Origin: Oscillibacter ruminantium GH1
GTDB taxonomy: Bacteria > Bacillota > Clostridia > Oscillospirales > Oscillospiraceae
DNA: 64,000 nt
Assembly (NCBI RefSeq): GCF_000307265.1
Contig: NZ_DF158898.1
Span: 263,918-327,917, forward strand
Direction of reading: 5' to 3'
The first letter of the stretch is position 1. Each line of letters begins with the position of its first letter. This document shows positions 37,319-45,364 of this stretch, one piece after another. Made by a program: the position numbers and the translations under genes. The notes beneath the pieces are model-generated. The model was given only the letters and a program-made list of their open reading frames with translations. It was not told where the DNA came from and searched no databases.

Positions 37319-38851
37319 ATGAAAAAACTGCTCTGCACCCTGTCGATTCTCGTCATATTTCTTGCGCTGAATACCGTGTCTGCCTCCGCCGCAGTCAACG
37401 GCGTGGTCAAGGTAGGTCTGCGGTACGGCAGTAGCGCGGTCACTTCCGCCAATCTGGAAAACACCCAGAGCGGTGGCTATTCTGTTGGTTATTACGATGA
37501 GAGCCGTAATTTTATCTCGTTGGGGTCCATCTCGGCCACTGCGATCACCATGGTTCCGGGCGGGGATTTGGGTGCCTATGACCAGTCCGGGCCTTACGGG
37601 TCCTTTGACGAAGCGGCTTCCGCCGCCGTGGTCAACGGCGGCTGGCCTGCCTATGTCGGCGGACAGTTTTATGCCCGGTGGAGAGGTGGTAGCAGTCACG
37701 GTGCCGCCTCTGTGGCGGTGACGCTTACCGGTTCTTCGACGGCGCTCTTCGAGTTCGATTGTCAGGGGCTGTATGATCTGGGCGTTCTGCCCGCAGGAGG
37801 ACCAACTTGGTTCAAGGGCTACAAATACGCCGGGGGCTTTGTGTATCCAAGGGTCACCGGTGGAGGACTATATGTGTTCAACGTGGTGGGCATGGAGGAT
37901 TACGTAAAAGGTGTGCTGCCCCACGAGATGGGGGTGGGCTGGCCCGCCGCCGCTTTGGAGGCGCAAGCGGTCTGCGCCCGGACCTATGCCAATGTGACAA
38001 AAAAACACCTGGGTGCCTATGGCTTCGACGTGTGTAATACCACGGACTGTCAGGTTTACAACGGCATCAACGCCTCCGGCCCGGACACCGACGCCGCTGT
38101 GGACGCCACAGCGGGACAGTGCGTTTGGTATCGGGGCGCGCTGGCAGAGACGGTGTATCATGCCTCTGACGGAGGCGCAACAGAGAGCGCCGAAAACGTT
38201 TGGGGCAGTGCAGTGGGGCATTTGATTGGAAAGACGGACCCCTATGAGGGAAGCATCACCATTCCGAATTACAGCTACACCGTGACCTACTCACCCTCAG
38301 AACTGACGTGGGTTTTGCAAAACAGCGGGTATTCCATCGGAACGGTAAAAAATGCCTATGTCTCAGAGCGTACCGCCACTGGCAACGTCTACAAAGTCAC
38401 CTTTGTGGACACAACAGGGAAGAGCTTGACGGTGAAGGGAGAGACTTGCCGTTTGGCCTTTTACAGCACGACCTATGGCAAAAGCGTCAAGAGTATGCGC
38501 TTTTCCATCAACGGGGACACCGGCGGCACGGCCTCTGGATACTATGTCAACGGCTCCGGTAATTCTATTTCCTCCGTGAGCGGAGCGTATACCATCTCCG
38601 GCACTGGGACAGTGGCGGCTTACTCCGGCAACGCACCTTACGCCGTCACATCTTCCGGAACCTCGGCTCTGGACACAACTTCCGGCGCATCCTCTGCGCC
38701 ATCCGCAGCCCCCGGGAGCTTTGTCATCACCGGAACCGGAAACGGACACAACGTGGGACTCAGCCAATACGGTGCAAAGGCCATGGCGGAGCAGGGATAT
38801 TCCTACCGCGACATTCTGAATTTTTACTATACGGATATCACCATCGGGTGA
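37319..38851 (+). CDS. SpoIID/LytB-domain exported protein
   Basis: Signal peptide at residues 1-25 (KKLLCTLSILVIFLALN, cleavage near SASAAV). A SpoIID domain follows from about 170: VGMEDYVKGVLPHEMGVGWP with the likely catalytic Glu, LEAQAVCARTYANV, CQVYNGINASG, AVDATAGQCVWYRGALAE, and a C-terminal GTGNGHNVGLSQYGAKAMAE close to residue 480. SpoIID is a lytic transglycosylase acting on denuded glycan strands during engulfment. This 510-aa form has an extra N-terminal region and a Ser/Thr/Gly-rich linker (about 410-465), as in LytB-like wall proteins. Hence a wall-remodelling role is likely, and sporulation-specific use is unproven. Confidence 0.85.
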   Translation: MKKLLCTLSILVIFLALNTVSASAAVNGVVKVGLRYGSSAVTSANLENTQSGGYSVGYYDESRNFISLGSISATAITMVPGGDLGAYDQSGPYGSFDEAASAAVVNGGWPAYVGGQFYARWRGGSSHGAASVAVTLTGSSTALFEFDCQGLYDLGVLPAGGPTWFKGYKYAGGFVYPRVTGGGLYVFNVVGMEDYVKGVLPHEMGVGWPAAALEAQAVCARTYANVTKKHLGAYGFDVCNTTDCQVYNGINASGPDTDAAVDATAGQCVWYRGALAETVYHASDGGATESAENVWGSAVGHLIGKTDPYEGSITIPNYSYTVTYSPSELTWVLQNSGYSIGTVKNAYVSERTATGNVYKVTFVDTTGKSLTVKGETCRLAFYSTTYGKSVKSMRFSINGDTGGTASGYYVNGSGNSISSVSGAYTISGTGTVAAYSGNAPYAVTSSGTSALDTTSGASSAPSAAPGSFVITGTGNGHNVGLSQYGAKAMAEQGYSYRDILNFYYTDITIG

Positions 38852-38968
38852 TTGATTGAAGTTGGTACGCCGCCCGCCAAAAGCGCGGCAGAGCCGCGTC
38901 ACATCGAAAAACCTTCATGCCCGGAGATTTTTCCAGATCGTCAGCACGCGGACCCATGGAGGAATTTG

Positions 38969-39994
38969 ATGAAAACCAGCGATTTCAACTATGACTTGCC
39001 TAAGGAGCTGATTGCTCAGACGCCCATCGAAAGAAGGGACGAATCCAGACTTTTAACGCTGGACAAGGTGACAGGTGCTTGGGAACACCATCATTTTTAT
39101 GAGCTGCCCGATTTTTTAACGGAGAAAGACTGCCTGATTTTAAACGACTCGCGGGTTTTGCCTGCCCGGCTTTTAGGCCACCGAGTCCCCGGCGGCGGCG
39201 CTTGTGAGATTCTGCTGCTGGTGGACAAAGGGGAGGGCGTTTGGGAGTGCCTGGTTCGTCCCGGAAAAAAGCTGCGTCCCGGCGCACAGGTTTCCTTCGG
39301 CAACGGAGAGCTGACGTGCGAGATCGTCGGCGAGGTGGAAGGCGGCAACCGATTGGTGCAGTTCCGCTATGAGGGAATTTTTCTGGAGGTTCTGGAGCGT
39401 CTGGGTAAAATGCCCCTGCCACCCTATATCAAGGAGGAACTGCAAGATAAAGAGCGGTATCAGACCGTTTATTCCAAAGAACTGGGCAGTGCCGCCGCTC
39501 CCACGGCGGGGCTTCATTTCACAAAGGAACTGCTGGAGAAAATCTCTGCCAAGGGCGTGGGGATTGGGTACGTAACGCTGCACGTGGGCCTTGGGACCTT
39601 TCGTCCTGTGAAGGAGGACGAGATTACCGACCACGAAATGCACAGCGAATACTGCACTATTTCGCAGGAAGTGGCGGATCTTATCAACCGCACAAAGGCC
39701 GGCGGAGGACGAGTGATCTGCGTGGGCACGACCTCCTGCCGAACGGTAGAGTCTTGGGCCAACGAAGATGGAACTATGGAGGCCAAGTCCGGTTGGACCA
39801 ACATTTATATCTATCCCGGTTACCGGTTCAAGGTGCTGGATGCGCTGATTACCAACTTCCACCTGCCGGAGTCTACGCTTATTATGCTGGTTTCCGCGCT
39901 GGCGGGGAGGGAGCATATTCTCGCGGCGTATAACGAGGCGGTAAAGGAACGGTATCGGTTCTTTAGTTTTGGCGACGCCATGTTTATCCATTGA
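38969..39994 (+). CDS. queA: S-adenosylmethionine:tRNA ribosyltransferase-isomerase
   Basis: QueA moves a ribosyl unit from SAM to preQ1 in tRNA, giving epoxyqueuosine. The 341-aa chain shows [29 protein letters not shown], the central [19 protein letters not shown] (here [17 protein letters not shown]), [10 protein letters not shown] and the C-terminal [15 protein letters not shown] 38969 follows GGAGGAA. An upstream in-frame start at 38852 overlaps the end of the preceding gene and is unlike the family. queA and tgt flank a small TfoX-C gene. Confidence 0.96.
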   Translation: MKTSDFNYDLPKELIAQTPIERRDESRLLTLDKVTGAWEHHHFYELPDFLTEKDCLILNDSRVLPARLLGHRVPGGGACEILLLVDKGEGVWECLVRPGKKLRPGAQVSFGNGELTCEIVGEVEGGNRLVQFRYEGIFLEVLERLGKMPLPPYIKEELQDKERYQTVYSKELGSAAAPTAGLHFTKELLEKISAKGVGIGYVTLHVGLGTFRPVKEDEITDHEMHSEYCTISQEVADLINRTKAGGGRVICVGTTSCRTVESWANEDGTMEAKSGWTNIYIYPGYRFKVLDALITNFHLPESTLIMLVSALAGREHILAAYNEAVKERYRFFSFGDAMFIH

Positions 39995-40022
39995 TGCATA
40001 ATCTGTATAGTCGAGTTATGCA
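39995..40022. promoter_or_regulatory. Inverted repeat between queA and the TfoX-C gene
   Basis: TGCATAA (39995-40001) and TTATGCA (40016-40022) are perfect inverted copies 14 bp apart. A second palindrome TGAATATTCA lies near 40050. They may be operator sites or a weak stem. No T-run follows. Confidence 0.35.
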
Positions 40023-40107
40023 TATGCGGTGAGTATACAAGGATATACAATGAATATTCACATTTGGCTACACGTAACGAAACTCTTTGTAAAAAGGAGG
40101 AACCCCT

Positions 40108-40362
40108 GTGGAGTTGACAGAGCTGCCCAATATTGGGCCGGTTTTGGCCGGGAATCTGCAAAAAGTCGGCATTGAAACGCCGGAAGAACTGCAAGAAGCA
40201 GGAACCTACGACGCATTTATGCGCATCCGCGCGCAGGTGGATTCCGGCGCATGCCTTCACCAACTGACTGCCATTGAGGGAGCTGTAGAGGGTGTGAGGA
40301 AGTCTGCATTGTCTCTAGAGAAAAAAGCCGAGTTAAAGACGTTCTATCAAAATTTAAAATAG
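40108..40362 (+). CDS. TfoX C-terminal-domain (helix-hairpin-helix) protein
   Basis: The 84-aa chain matches the C-terminal domain of TfoX/Sxy: LTELPNIGPVLAGNLQKVGI, ETPEELQEAGTYDAFMRIR and LTAIEGAVEGVR. This is a small HhH-like domain here without the N-terminal half. In Gammaproteobacteria TfoX governs competence. The stand-alone domain in clostridia has no proven role, although HhH folds often bind DNA or RNA. GTG 40108 is preceded by AAAAAGGAGG. It sits between queA and tgt, 9 bases before tgt, and so is in the queuosine transcript. Confidence 0.8.
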   Translation: MELTELPNIGPVLAGNLQKVGIETPEELQEAGTYDAFMRIRAQVDSGACLHQLTAIEGAVEGVRKSALSLEKKAELKTFYQNLK

Positions 40363-40371
40363 GAGCCACTC

Positions 40372-41505
40372 ATGTTTAAAGTCATCAAATATCAGGGCCG
40401 CGCACGGCGGGGCCAGTTCTCCTGCGCCCACGGGGGCACAGTCCAGACCCCGGTATTCATGAACGTTGGGACGCAGGGGGCCATCAAAGGCGGCGTCAGC
40501 GCCCATGACCTGAAGGAAATTGGCTGCCAGATCGAGCTTTCCAACACGTATCATCTGCATCTGCGCCCCGGCGACAACGTGGTGCGCCAGATGGGTGGAC
40601 TGCACAAATTCATGGACTGGGATGGCCCGATCCTGACGGATTCGGGCGGATTTCAGGTGTTTTCTCTGGCGTCTCTGCGGAAGATCAAGGAGGAGGGAGT
40701 CACCTTTGCCTCCCACATCGACGGACACCGCATTTTTATGGGTCCGGAGGAATCCATGCAGATCCAATCGAATCTGGGCAGCGATGTGGCAATGGCCTTT
40801 GACGAGTGCGTGGAAAATCCCGCCACCCACGAATATGCCAAGGCCAGCTGCGAGCGGACGGCCAGATGGCTGGAGCGCTGTGTTGCGGAACACGAGCGTC
40901 TCAACGCTTTGCCGGATACCGTGAACCCGAAGCAAATGCTCTTCGGCATCAATCAGGGTGCCACGTTCCCGGATTTGCGTGTATGGCACATGGACGAGAT
41001 TGCAAAGCTGAACTGCGACGGCTATGCCATCGGCGGACTCGCTGTGGGTGAACCTGCGCAGGTGATGTACGATATCATTGACGCGGTAGAACCTCATATG
41101 CCTGCGGAAAAGCCGCGCTATCTCATGGGTGTGGGCACACCCAGCAACATTATTGAAGGTGTGAGCCGCGGCGTGGACTTTTTCGATTGTGTAATGCCCT
41201 CCCGCAACGGACGGCACGGGAAGCTGTTCACTTGGGAGGGAACGGTGAACATCCTGAACCAGAAGTACGAAATGGACCCGTCTCCCGTCAGCGAAAGCTG
41301 CGGCTGTCCCTGCTGCCGGAGCTTTTCCAAGGCATATCTGCGCCATCTCTTCAAGGCAGACGAGGTTCTGGCTCTGCGCTTTTCCGTACTGCATAACCTT
41401 TGGTTCTACAACGAGTTGATGCAAAAGATCCGGGATGCGCTGGATGAAGGGACTTTTGACGAGTTTCGGGCAAAATATAGTGGGAAACTGGAGCAACGGG
41501 TGTAA
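40372..41505 (+). CDS. tgt: tRNA-guanine transglycosylase
   Basis: Tgt swaps guanine 34 of GUN-anticodon tRNAs for preQ1 or queuine. The 377-aa chain has TDSGGFQVFSL with the first catalytic Asp, HIDGHRIFMGPEESM, LFGINQGATFPDLR, GGLAVGEP, the nucleophile region GVDFFDCVMPSRNGRHG, and the zinc site CGCPCCRSFSKAYLRHL. It is complete, and the start has a GGAG site overlapping the preceding stop. Together with queA it covers both steps that act on tRNA. preQ1 synthesis genes are not in the window. Confidence 0.97.
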   Translation: MFKVIKYQGRARRGQFSCAHGGTVQTPVFMNVGTQGAIKGGVSAHDLKEIGCQIELSNTYHLHLRPGDNVVRQMGGLHKFMDWDGPILTDSGGFQVFSLASLRKIKEEGVTFASHIDGHRIFMGPEESMQIQSNLGSDVAMAFDECVENPATHEYAKASCERTARWLERCVAEHERLNALPDTVNPKQMLFGINQGATFPDLRVWHMDEIAKLNCDGYAIGGLAVGEPAQVMYDIIDAVEPHMPAEKPRYLMGVGTPSNIIEGVSRGVDFFDCVMPSRNGRHGKLFTWEGTVNILNQKYEMDPSPVSESCGCPCCRSFSKAYLRHLFKADEVLALRFSVLHNLWFYNELMQKIRDALDEGTFDEFRAKYSGKLEQRV

Positions 41506-41520
41506 GGCCTGAAAAAGGAC

Positions 41521-41549
41521 TTGCAAATGCCGGTTGTTTTGGATATAAT
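41521..41549 (+). promoter_or_regulatory. Sigma-A promoter for yajC
   Basis: TTGCAA (41521-41526), 17-bp spacer, TATAAT (41544-41549), 36 bases before the yajC ATG. Confidence 0.75.
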
Positions 41550-41585
41550 AGTCATATTCTGATTTTGCAAAGGAGTATTTGTCCC

Positions 41586-41996
41586 ATGGATGCTATGACA
41601 CTTATGATGCTTGTGGTCCTGATCGCGGTGTTCTATTTCATGATTATCCGTCCGGAAAACAAGCGGAAAAAGGCTGCCGAGCAGCTGCGCAACAGCCTGA
41701 AAAAGGGCGACAAGCTCACCACCATCGGCGGAATCGTGGGTAACATCGTGCAGGTGAACGACGACACTATTATCATTGAAACCAGCGACGACCGTGTGCG
41801 CATGGAGATCACCAAGTGGGCTGTGTCCACCACGGGTGTGCAGACCTCTACCGACCCCAAGGCTCAGAAGAAGGAGAGCAAGCCTTCTGATGAAGTGCCT
41901 GAGGAGCCTGCCGCTCCCGCCGTGGAGGAGAAGTCCGCAGAGGAAGAGAAGCCTGCCGACGGCGGCGAGAAGAAGCCTTGGGACCCCGAGGTATAA
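41586..41996 (+). CDS. yajC: Preprotein translocase subunit YajC
   Basis: A small single-pass membrane protein associated with SecDF and the Sec channel. The first membrane segment (LMMLVVLIAVFYFMIIRPE) carries the conserved IRPENKRKKAAEQ boundary. A small beta domain follows (LTTIGGIVGNIVQVNDDTI), and the tail (about 90-136) is Glu/Pro/Ala/Lys-rich, longer than in E. coli. The ATG at 41586 is chosen over TTG 41565 because AAAGGAG lies in between. Its linkage to queA-tgt is common in bacteria. secDF is not in view. Confidence 0.92.
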   Translation: MDAMTLMMLVVLIAVFYFMIIRPENKRKKAAEQLRNSLKKGDKLTTIGGIVGNIVQVNDDTIIIETSDDRVRMEITKWAVSTTGVQTSTDPKAQKKESKPSDEVPEEPAAPAVEEKSAEEEKPADGGEKKPWDPEV

Positions 41997-42021
41997 ATTA
42001 GGACTGCCTCTCATAAACGAG

Positions 42022-42072
42022 CCTCCCCCGTCATATGCTTGAAAAGAGCATGAGACGGGGGAGGATTTTTTT
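42022..42072 (+). terminator. Terminator hairpin overlapping the next gene's ribosome site
   Basis: CCTCCCCCGTC (42022-42032) pairs perfectly with GACGGGGGAGG (42054-42064), extended by ATGCT/AGCAT, and is followed by AT7 directly before the ATG at 42073. The right arm contains the only ribosome binding site of the downstream gene. Confidence 0.85.
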
Positions 42073-42507
42073 ATGGCCAAACGCAAAGCGCCCGGTTGGG
42101 CGGGATTCCCGGAGGGGGCGGTGCTGTCGCTGGCCCTGTATATCGTATTCCAATGCTTGCTGGCACTGCTGACCATCAAAGGCATACTGCCGGAAGAGGT
42201 AGCGTTCCGATTTCAGGTGGCGAGCGGGGTCATTGCGGCCTGCTGCGGCGGGATGCTGGCAATACGGCGTACCGGCGTGGGAACACTATGGGCTGCAATG
42301 GGCTCTGCTGCAATCTTCGCGGTTATGCTGGTGCTGGGTGGACTGCTGGTCTGCGACGGCGTAGTCTGGTCGCGGGAGAGCATTATTCTTCTGATGGGCG
42401 CATTGGCAGGGGGATTTCTGGCCAGTCTGCTGGGTGGCAGAGGCAAAAAGAAACACAAGCAACCTGCTGCCCCTATTCGCCGGGCAAAAGCGGGGAAGAA
42501 GGCCTGA
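42073..42507 (+). CDS. TIGR04086-type small membrane protein
   Basis: A 144-aa protein with four hydrophobic segments (about 18-36, 45-65, 70-92, 100-122) and a Lys/Arg-rich tail. The GKKKHKQPAAPIRRAKAGKK end is cytosolic. Small four-helix proteins of the TIGR04086 group often follow yajC in clostridia, and the position supports the assignment (medium confidence). Function unknown. The ATG is placed right after an intrinsic terminator whose stem buries the ribosome site, so expression probably depends on readthrough or on an RNA switch. Confidence 0.72.
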   Translation: MAKRKAPGWAGFPEGAVLSLALYIVFQCLLALLTIKGILPEEVAFRFQVASGVIAACCGGMLAIRRTGVGTLWAAMGSAAIFAVMLVLGGLLVCDGVVWSRESIILLMGALAGGFLASLLGGRGKKKHKQPAAPIRRAKAGKKA

Positions 42508-42609
42508 CTGCACGGTTTCCACCCGGAAGTGGGGGAGAGAATGACGAACTGCGCAGCTTCTGCTCGGAAGTGAGGGAGAATATCTAAATGTGCAATCCGC
42601 ATCTAGAAA

Positions 42610-42634
42610 CCGAGGCGGCTTGATGCCGCCTCGG
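42610..42634 (+). terminator. Terminator after the TIGR04086 gene
   Basis: CCGAGGCGGC (42610-42619) pairs with GCCGCCTCGG (42625-42634) and is followed by a loose T-rich stretch. Confidence 0.65.
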
Positions 42635-42850
42635 CTGATTTTATCTGCGTACAGCTTGGAAGCGGTGAAATGCGATGCTCCACTGTTTTTTAATAGGTTG
42701 ACAAAAAACCGAAACTTACGTCTCCATAGCTGACCGGGCCAACAACGTTTATTGTGATTTTCACCAAATTTTCAATTTGTCCATATTTTTTTCTAAAATC
42801 AACGCAGCTGGCACAGGGGTTGAGTTGAGAGCCTTGATGGCACAGATGTA

Positions 42851-42878
42851 GTGGGGGCCGTCGTTTGACGGCCCCCAC
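42851..42878. other. Perfect GC-rich hairpin in the intergenic region
   Basis: GTGGGGGCCGTC (42851-42862) and GACGGCCCCCAC (42867-42878) form a 12-bp stem with a 4-base loop. There is no T-run on either side, so it is not an obvious terminator. Confidence 0.6.
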
Positions 42879-42941
42879 ATCTTGACGTTGCATGGGGAAG
42901 TGCAGGCGCAATTTTAATGGTGGTTTTATAAGTTAACATAA

Positions 42942-42974
42942 CATTGTTTACATAACATTTTGTCATTGTTTACA
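42942..42974 (+). promoter_or_regulatory. Direct repeat CATTGTTTACA, candidate operator
   Basis: CATTGTTTACA occurs at 42942-42952 and 42964-42974. The repeats start 22 bp apart, about two helix turns, in AT-rich DNA 28 bp before the putative -35 of spoIIM. This is the spacing expected for two bound protein protomers. Confidence 0.45.
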
Positions 42975-43001
42975 AAAAACTCCGCATTCCTCCAAAAACC
43001 C

Positions 43002-43030
43002 TTGCAGTCTGGGAAAAAAAGCAATATATT
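43002..43030 (+). promoter_or_regulatory. Candidate promoter for spoIIM
   Basis: TTGCAG (43002-43007), 17-bp spacer, TATATT (43025-43030). It resembles sigma-A. A mother-cell sigma promoter is not evident. Confidence 0.5.
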
Positions 43031-43105
43031 AATAAGAGCAATATTTACGTCAACTTCCTTCTAACCTCCCCGATCCTTGCATAGAGTACCGTGAGGTGAG
43101 GTGCT

Positions 43106-43747
43106 TTGTTTGTGGGGTCTGTGGGTGGACGCCGCCTGATGCGGAGTGGTCGTGGGCCGTGGCTCCGCCTGTTGCTGTTGGCGGCTTGTTTTTTGTTGGG
43201 CCTGGTTTTGGGACAGGTCCTCTCCGCGCGCGTGAGCGCGGATACTGCCAGAGAACTGACGGAGTACCTGAATGGTTATTTTTCTCTGCAATCCCCGCCG
43301 GAGCCGTCTGCCAAAACGGTGGCTTCTGCGCTTGTGGTCTATTTCCGTTATCCGGTGCTGGCGTTTTTGCTGGGCTTTGCCTCTGTGGGCGCGGCACTGC
43401 TTCCAGTGGTCACGGTGGCGTATGGGTTTTTCCTTTCATTCTCCGTGTGTTGCTTCACAGCGGCCTTTGGTCACGACGGTGTGCTTCTGGCGCTGGCCGT
43501 GTTCGGACTCCGGTGCCTTGTGACGCTGCCGTGTTATTTTGCCGTGGCAGTTCCGGCACTGGAAAAGTCTGTGGGGCTGGCGTCACTGTCTCTGGAAAAA
43601 AGCGGACGGCCTGTGCCGCCTACCTATGGCCGGACATGGTGGCTGCGCTTTGGGGCGGTATGCGGTGTGCTGATCGCTGGAGTGCTGACGGAACTGCTGG
43701 TATCTCCGGGACTGCTGAACTGGGTTTTGCGGTTGATCTTCAAGTAA
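43106..43747 (+). CDS. spoIIM: Stage II sporulation protein M-like membrane protein
   Basis: A 213-aa polytopic protein matching SpoIIM/DUF95: a basic start, LLLLAACFLLGLVLGQVL, FRYPVLAFLLGFASVG and VVTVAYGFFLSFSVCCFTAAFG helices, then LRCLVTLPCYFAVAVP and a final helix. In B. subtilis SpoIIM forms the DMP complex with SpoIID and SpoIIP to thin septal peptidoglycan and drive engulfment. Possible starts are TTG 43106, GTG 43112, GTG 43121 and ATG 43139. A GAGGTGAGGTG stretch favours the first two. A SpoIID-like gene is 6 kb upstream. xerD follows. Confidence 0.83.
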   Translation: MFVGSVGGRRLMRSGRGPWLRLLLLAACFLLGLVLGQVLSARVSADTARELTEYLNGYFSLQSPPEPSAKTVASALVVYFRYPVLAFLLGFASVGAALLPVVTVAYGFFLSFSVCCFTAAFGHDGVLLALAVFGLRCLVTLPCYFAVAVPALEKSVGLASLSLEKSGRPVPPTYGRTWWLRFGAVCGVLIAGVLTELLVSPGLLNWVLRLIFK

Positions 43748-43873
43748 TACAGTAAGTAATACAGTTCTGAGGCAGCATAGCAAGGTTTAGACCTGTGCCG
43801 CAAACGGTGCGGTATTTTGAAAAAGTGTCGGGCGGGACAGCCTGTGCCGGCGAGGAGAAAGGAGGCGGATGTC

Positions 43874-44761
43874 GTGGCTTCGGATTATCTGGCACTTTAC
43901 GAGAAATATCTGATTGCTGAAAAGGGTTCCTCTGCTAACACGGTGTCCGCCTATCTGCGGGATGTAACGCAGTTTCAGGAGTTTCTCCATGTAGAGGAGG
44001 ACAGCGACCTGCGTCATGCCGCGCCGGAGATGGTCCAGCGCTATATGGACTGGATGCATGGGAAAGGCAAATCAGCCGCTTCTGTCACGCGGTTTTTGGC
44101 CTCTGTAAAGTCGTTTTACAGCTTTATGGTGTCTTCCGGTGCCATGTCCGCGAATCCTGCCAAGGGGCTGACGGCGGCAAAGGCGGAGCGGAAATACCCT
44201 GAAATTCTCACCAACAAGGAAGTGGAACTGTTTTTGGAGCAGCCCCAGTGCGTGGACGCCAAAGGCTTCCGGGACCACGCCATGCTGGAGCTGCTGTACG
44301 CCACCGGTATCCGCGTCAGCGAGCTGATTGCCTTGGATGTGGATGATCTGAATCTATCGGCGGGCTTCCTTCGCTGCTCCAGCCGGGGCAGGGAGCGCAT
44401 CATTCCGCTGTATCCTGTGGCAGTCAAGGCTCTGCGGGACTATGAAAGCGGCATCCGGCCCGAGATCATTGCAGACATGGAAGAGCGGGCGCTGTTTGTC
44501 AACATGAACGGCGAGCGCATGAGTCGCCAAGGTTTCTGGAAGATCATCAAATACTATCAGGAGAAGGCGGGCATCCAAAAGGATATCACGCCTCACACCT
44601 TGCGCCACTCCTTTGCCGTCCATCTGCTGGAAAACGGCGCAGACCTCCGTTCCATTCAGGAAATGCTGGGTCACGCGGATATCTCCTCCACCCAGATTTA
44701 CACCCATGTGGTGAAGAACCAGCTGAAGGACGTATACAACAAGGCCCATCCCAGAGCGTAA
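43874..44761 (+). CDS. Tyrosine recombinase XerD/XerC
   Basis: A 295-aa integrase-family protein. The N-terminal SAM-like domain (EKGSSANTVSAYLRDVTQF) precedes the catalytic part with Arg in ATGIRVSELIALDVDD, HTLRHSFAVHLLENGA (His and Arg), LGHADISSTQIYTHV (His and Tyr nucleophile). It most resembles the housekeeping XerD that resolves chromosome dimers. GTG 43874 follows AAAGGAGG and aligns with family starts. The longer TTG 43817 frame does not. Next to spoIIM this gene is common in Firmicutes, so it is not taken as a mobile element marker. Confidence 0.9.
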   Translation: MASDYLALYEKYLIAEKGSSANTVSAYLRDVTQFQEFLHVEEDSDLRHAAPEMVQRYMDWMHGKGKSAASVTRFLASVKSFYSFMVSSGAMSANPAKGLTAAKAERKYPEILTNKEVELFLEQPQCVDAKGFRDHAMLELLYATGIRVSELIALDVDDLNLSAGFLRCSSRGRERIIPLYPVAVKALRDYESGIRPEIIADMEERALFVNMNGERMSRQGFWKIIKYYQEKAGIQKDITPHTLRHSFAVHLLENGADLRSIQEMLGHADISSTQIYTHVVKNQLKDVYNKAHPRA

Positions 44762-44777
44762 ATCAGAGCTAGCCGGG

Positions 44778-44817
44778 GCTGGCACGGGAAACTTCCCGTG
44801 CCGGCTCCTTACTTTTT
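44778..44817 (+). terminator. Terminator after xerD
   Basis: GCTGGCACGGGAA (44778-44790) pairs with TTCCCGTGCCGGC (44793-44805), with one G-U, followed by a T-rich stretch at 44811-44817. Confidence 0.75.
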
Positions 44818-44893
44818 ATAAAAATTATAAGGACGGGAAATCAAAACGCCCGCTGGCGCGCTCTAATAAAATGAGTAGAAAGGGGGGAAGGGC

Positions 44894-45364
44894 ATGGACC
44901 AACAGGAATTTATCCGGCGGACAGAGGCGCAGCGCGCCCGGCTTTACCGCACAGCTTACGCTTATCTCGGCGGCGAAGCTGCGGCGATGGAGGCCGTGGA
45001 CGAGGCGGTATATCAGGCACTGCGACATCTGCATCAGCTTCGCCAGCCGGAGTATTTTGAAACGTGGCTCACCCGTATCCTCATCAACACATGTAATCGG
45101 GAGTTGCTGCGGCTCAAGCGTCTGCACCCGGCAGAATATCTGCCGGAGGCGGGGGAGGACTTCAACTACGACACGCTGCCCTTGCAAGAGGCGGTGGCCC
45201 GACTGCCCCGGGAGCTGCGGCAGGTGATTGTCCTGCGATATTTCGGAGATTTGACGCTTGCTCAGACTGCCCAGACGCTGGATATCCCCCAAGGAACCGT
45301 GGTCACCCGCCAGCGCAGAGCACTGACACTGCTGAGACTTTCACTTGAGGAGGGAGACGCATGA
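44894..45364 (+). CDS. ECF-type RNA polymerase sigma factor
   Basis: A 156-aa sigma-70 family protein with only regions 2 and 4. Region 2 is ALRHLHQLRQPEYFETWLTR and ILINTCNRELLRLK. Region 4 is LPRELRQVIVLRYFGDLTLA followed by the helix-turn-helix TAQTLDIPQGTVVTRQRRAL. It probably directs polymerase to a small set of envelope-response genes. The next gene overlaps by ATGA and would be its regulator. GGGGGGAAG before the ATG is the ribosome site. No ECF target promoter was recognised. Confidence 0.86.
   Translation: MDQQEFIRRTEAQRARLYRTAYAYLGGEAAAMEAVDEAVYQALRHLHQLRQPEYFETWLTRILINTCNRELLRLKRLHPAEYLPEAGEDFNYDTLPLQEAVARLPRELRQVIVLRYFGDLTLAQTAQTLDIPQGTVVTRQRRALTLLRLSLEEGDA

Larger units (their letters stand above)
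42508..43105. other. Intergenic region before spoIIM
   Basis: No convincing gene. It contains a terminator hairpin (42610-42634), a second GC-rich hairpin (42851-42878), an AT-rich stretch with two direct repeats (42942-42974) and a promoter (43002-43030). The short minus-strand frame at 42690-42911 has no recognisable family and no good start. Confidence 0.7.

Noticed and set aside
40354..41526. 390-residue frame on the minus strand
   Set aside because: Antisense shadow of tgt.
42690..42911. 73-residue minus-strand frame in the spoIIM gap
   Set aside because: Crosses the hairpin and has no start signal or family features.
43874..44761. Mobile-element integrase
   Set aside because: It resembles housekeeping XerD/XerC and sits in a stable chromosomal context with spoIIM.
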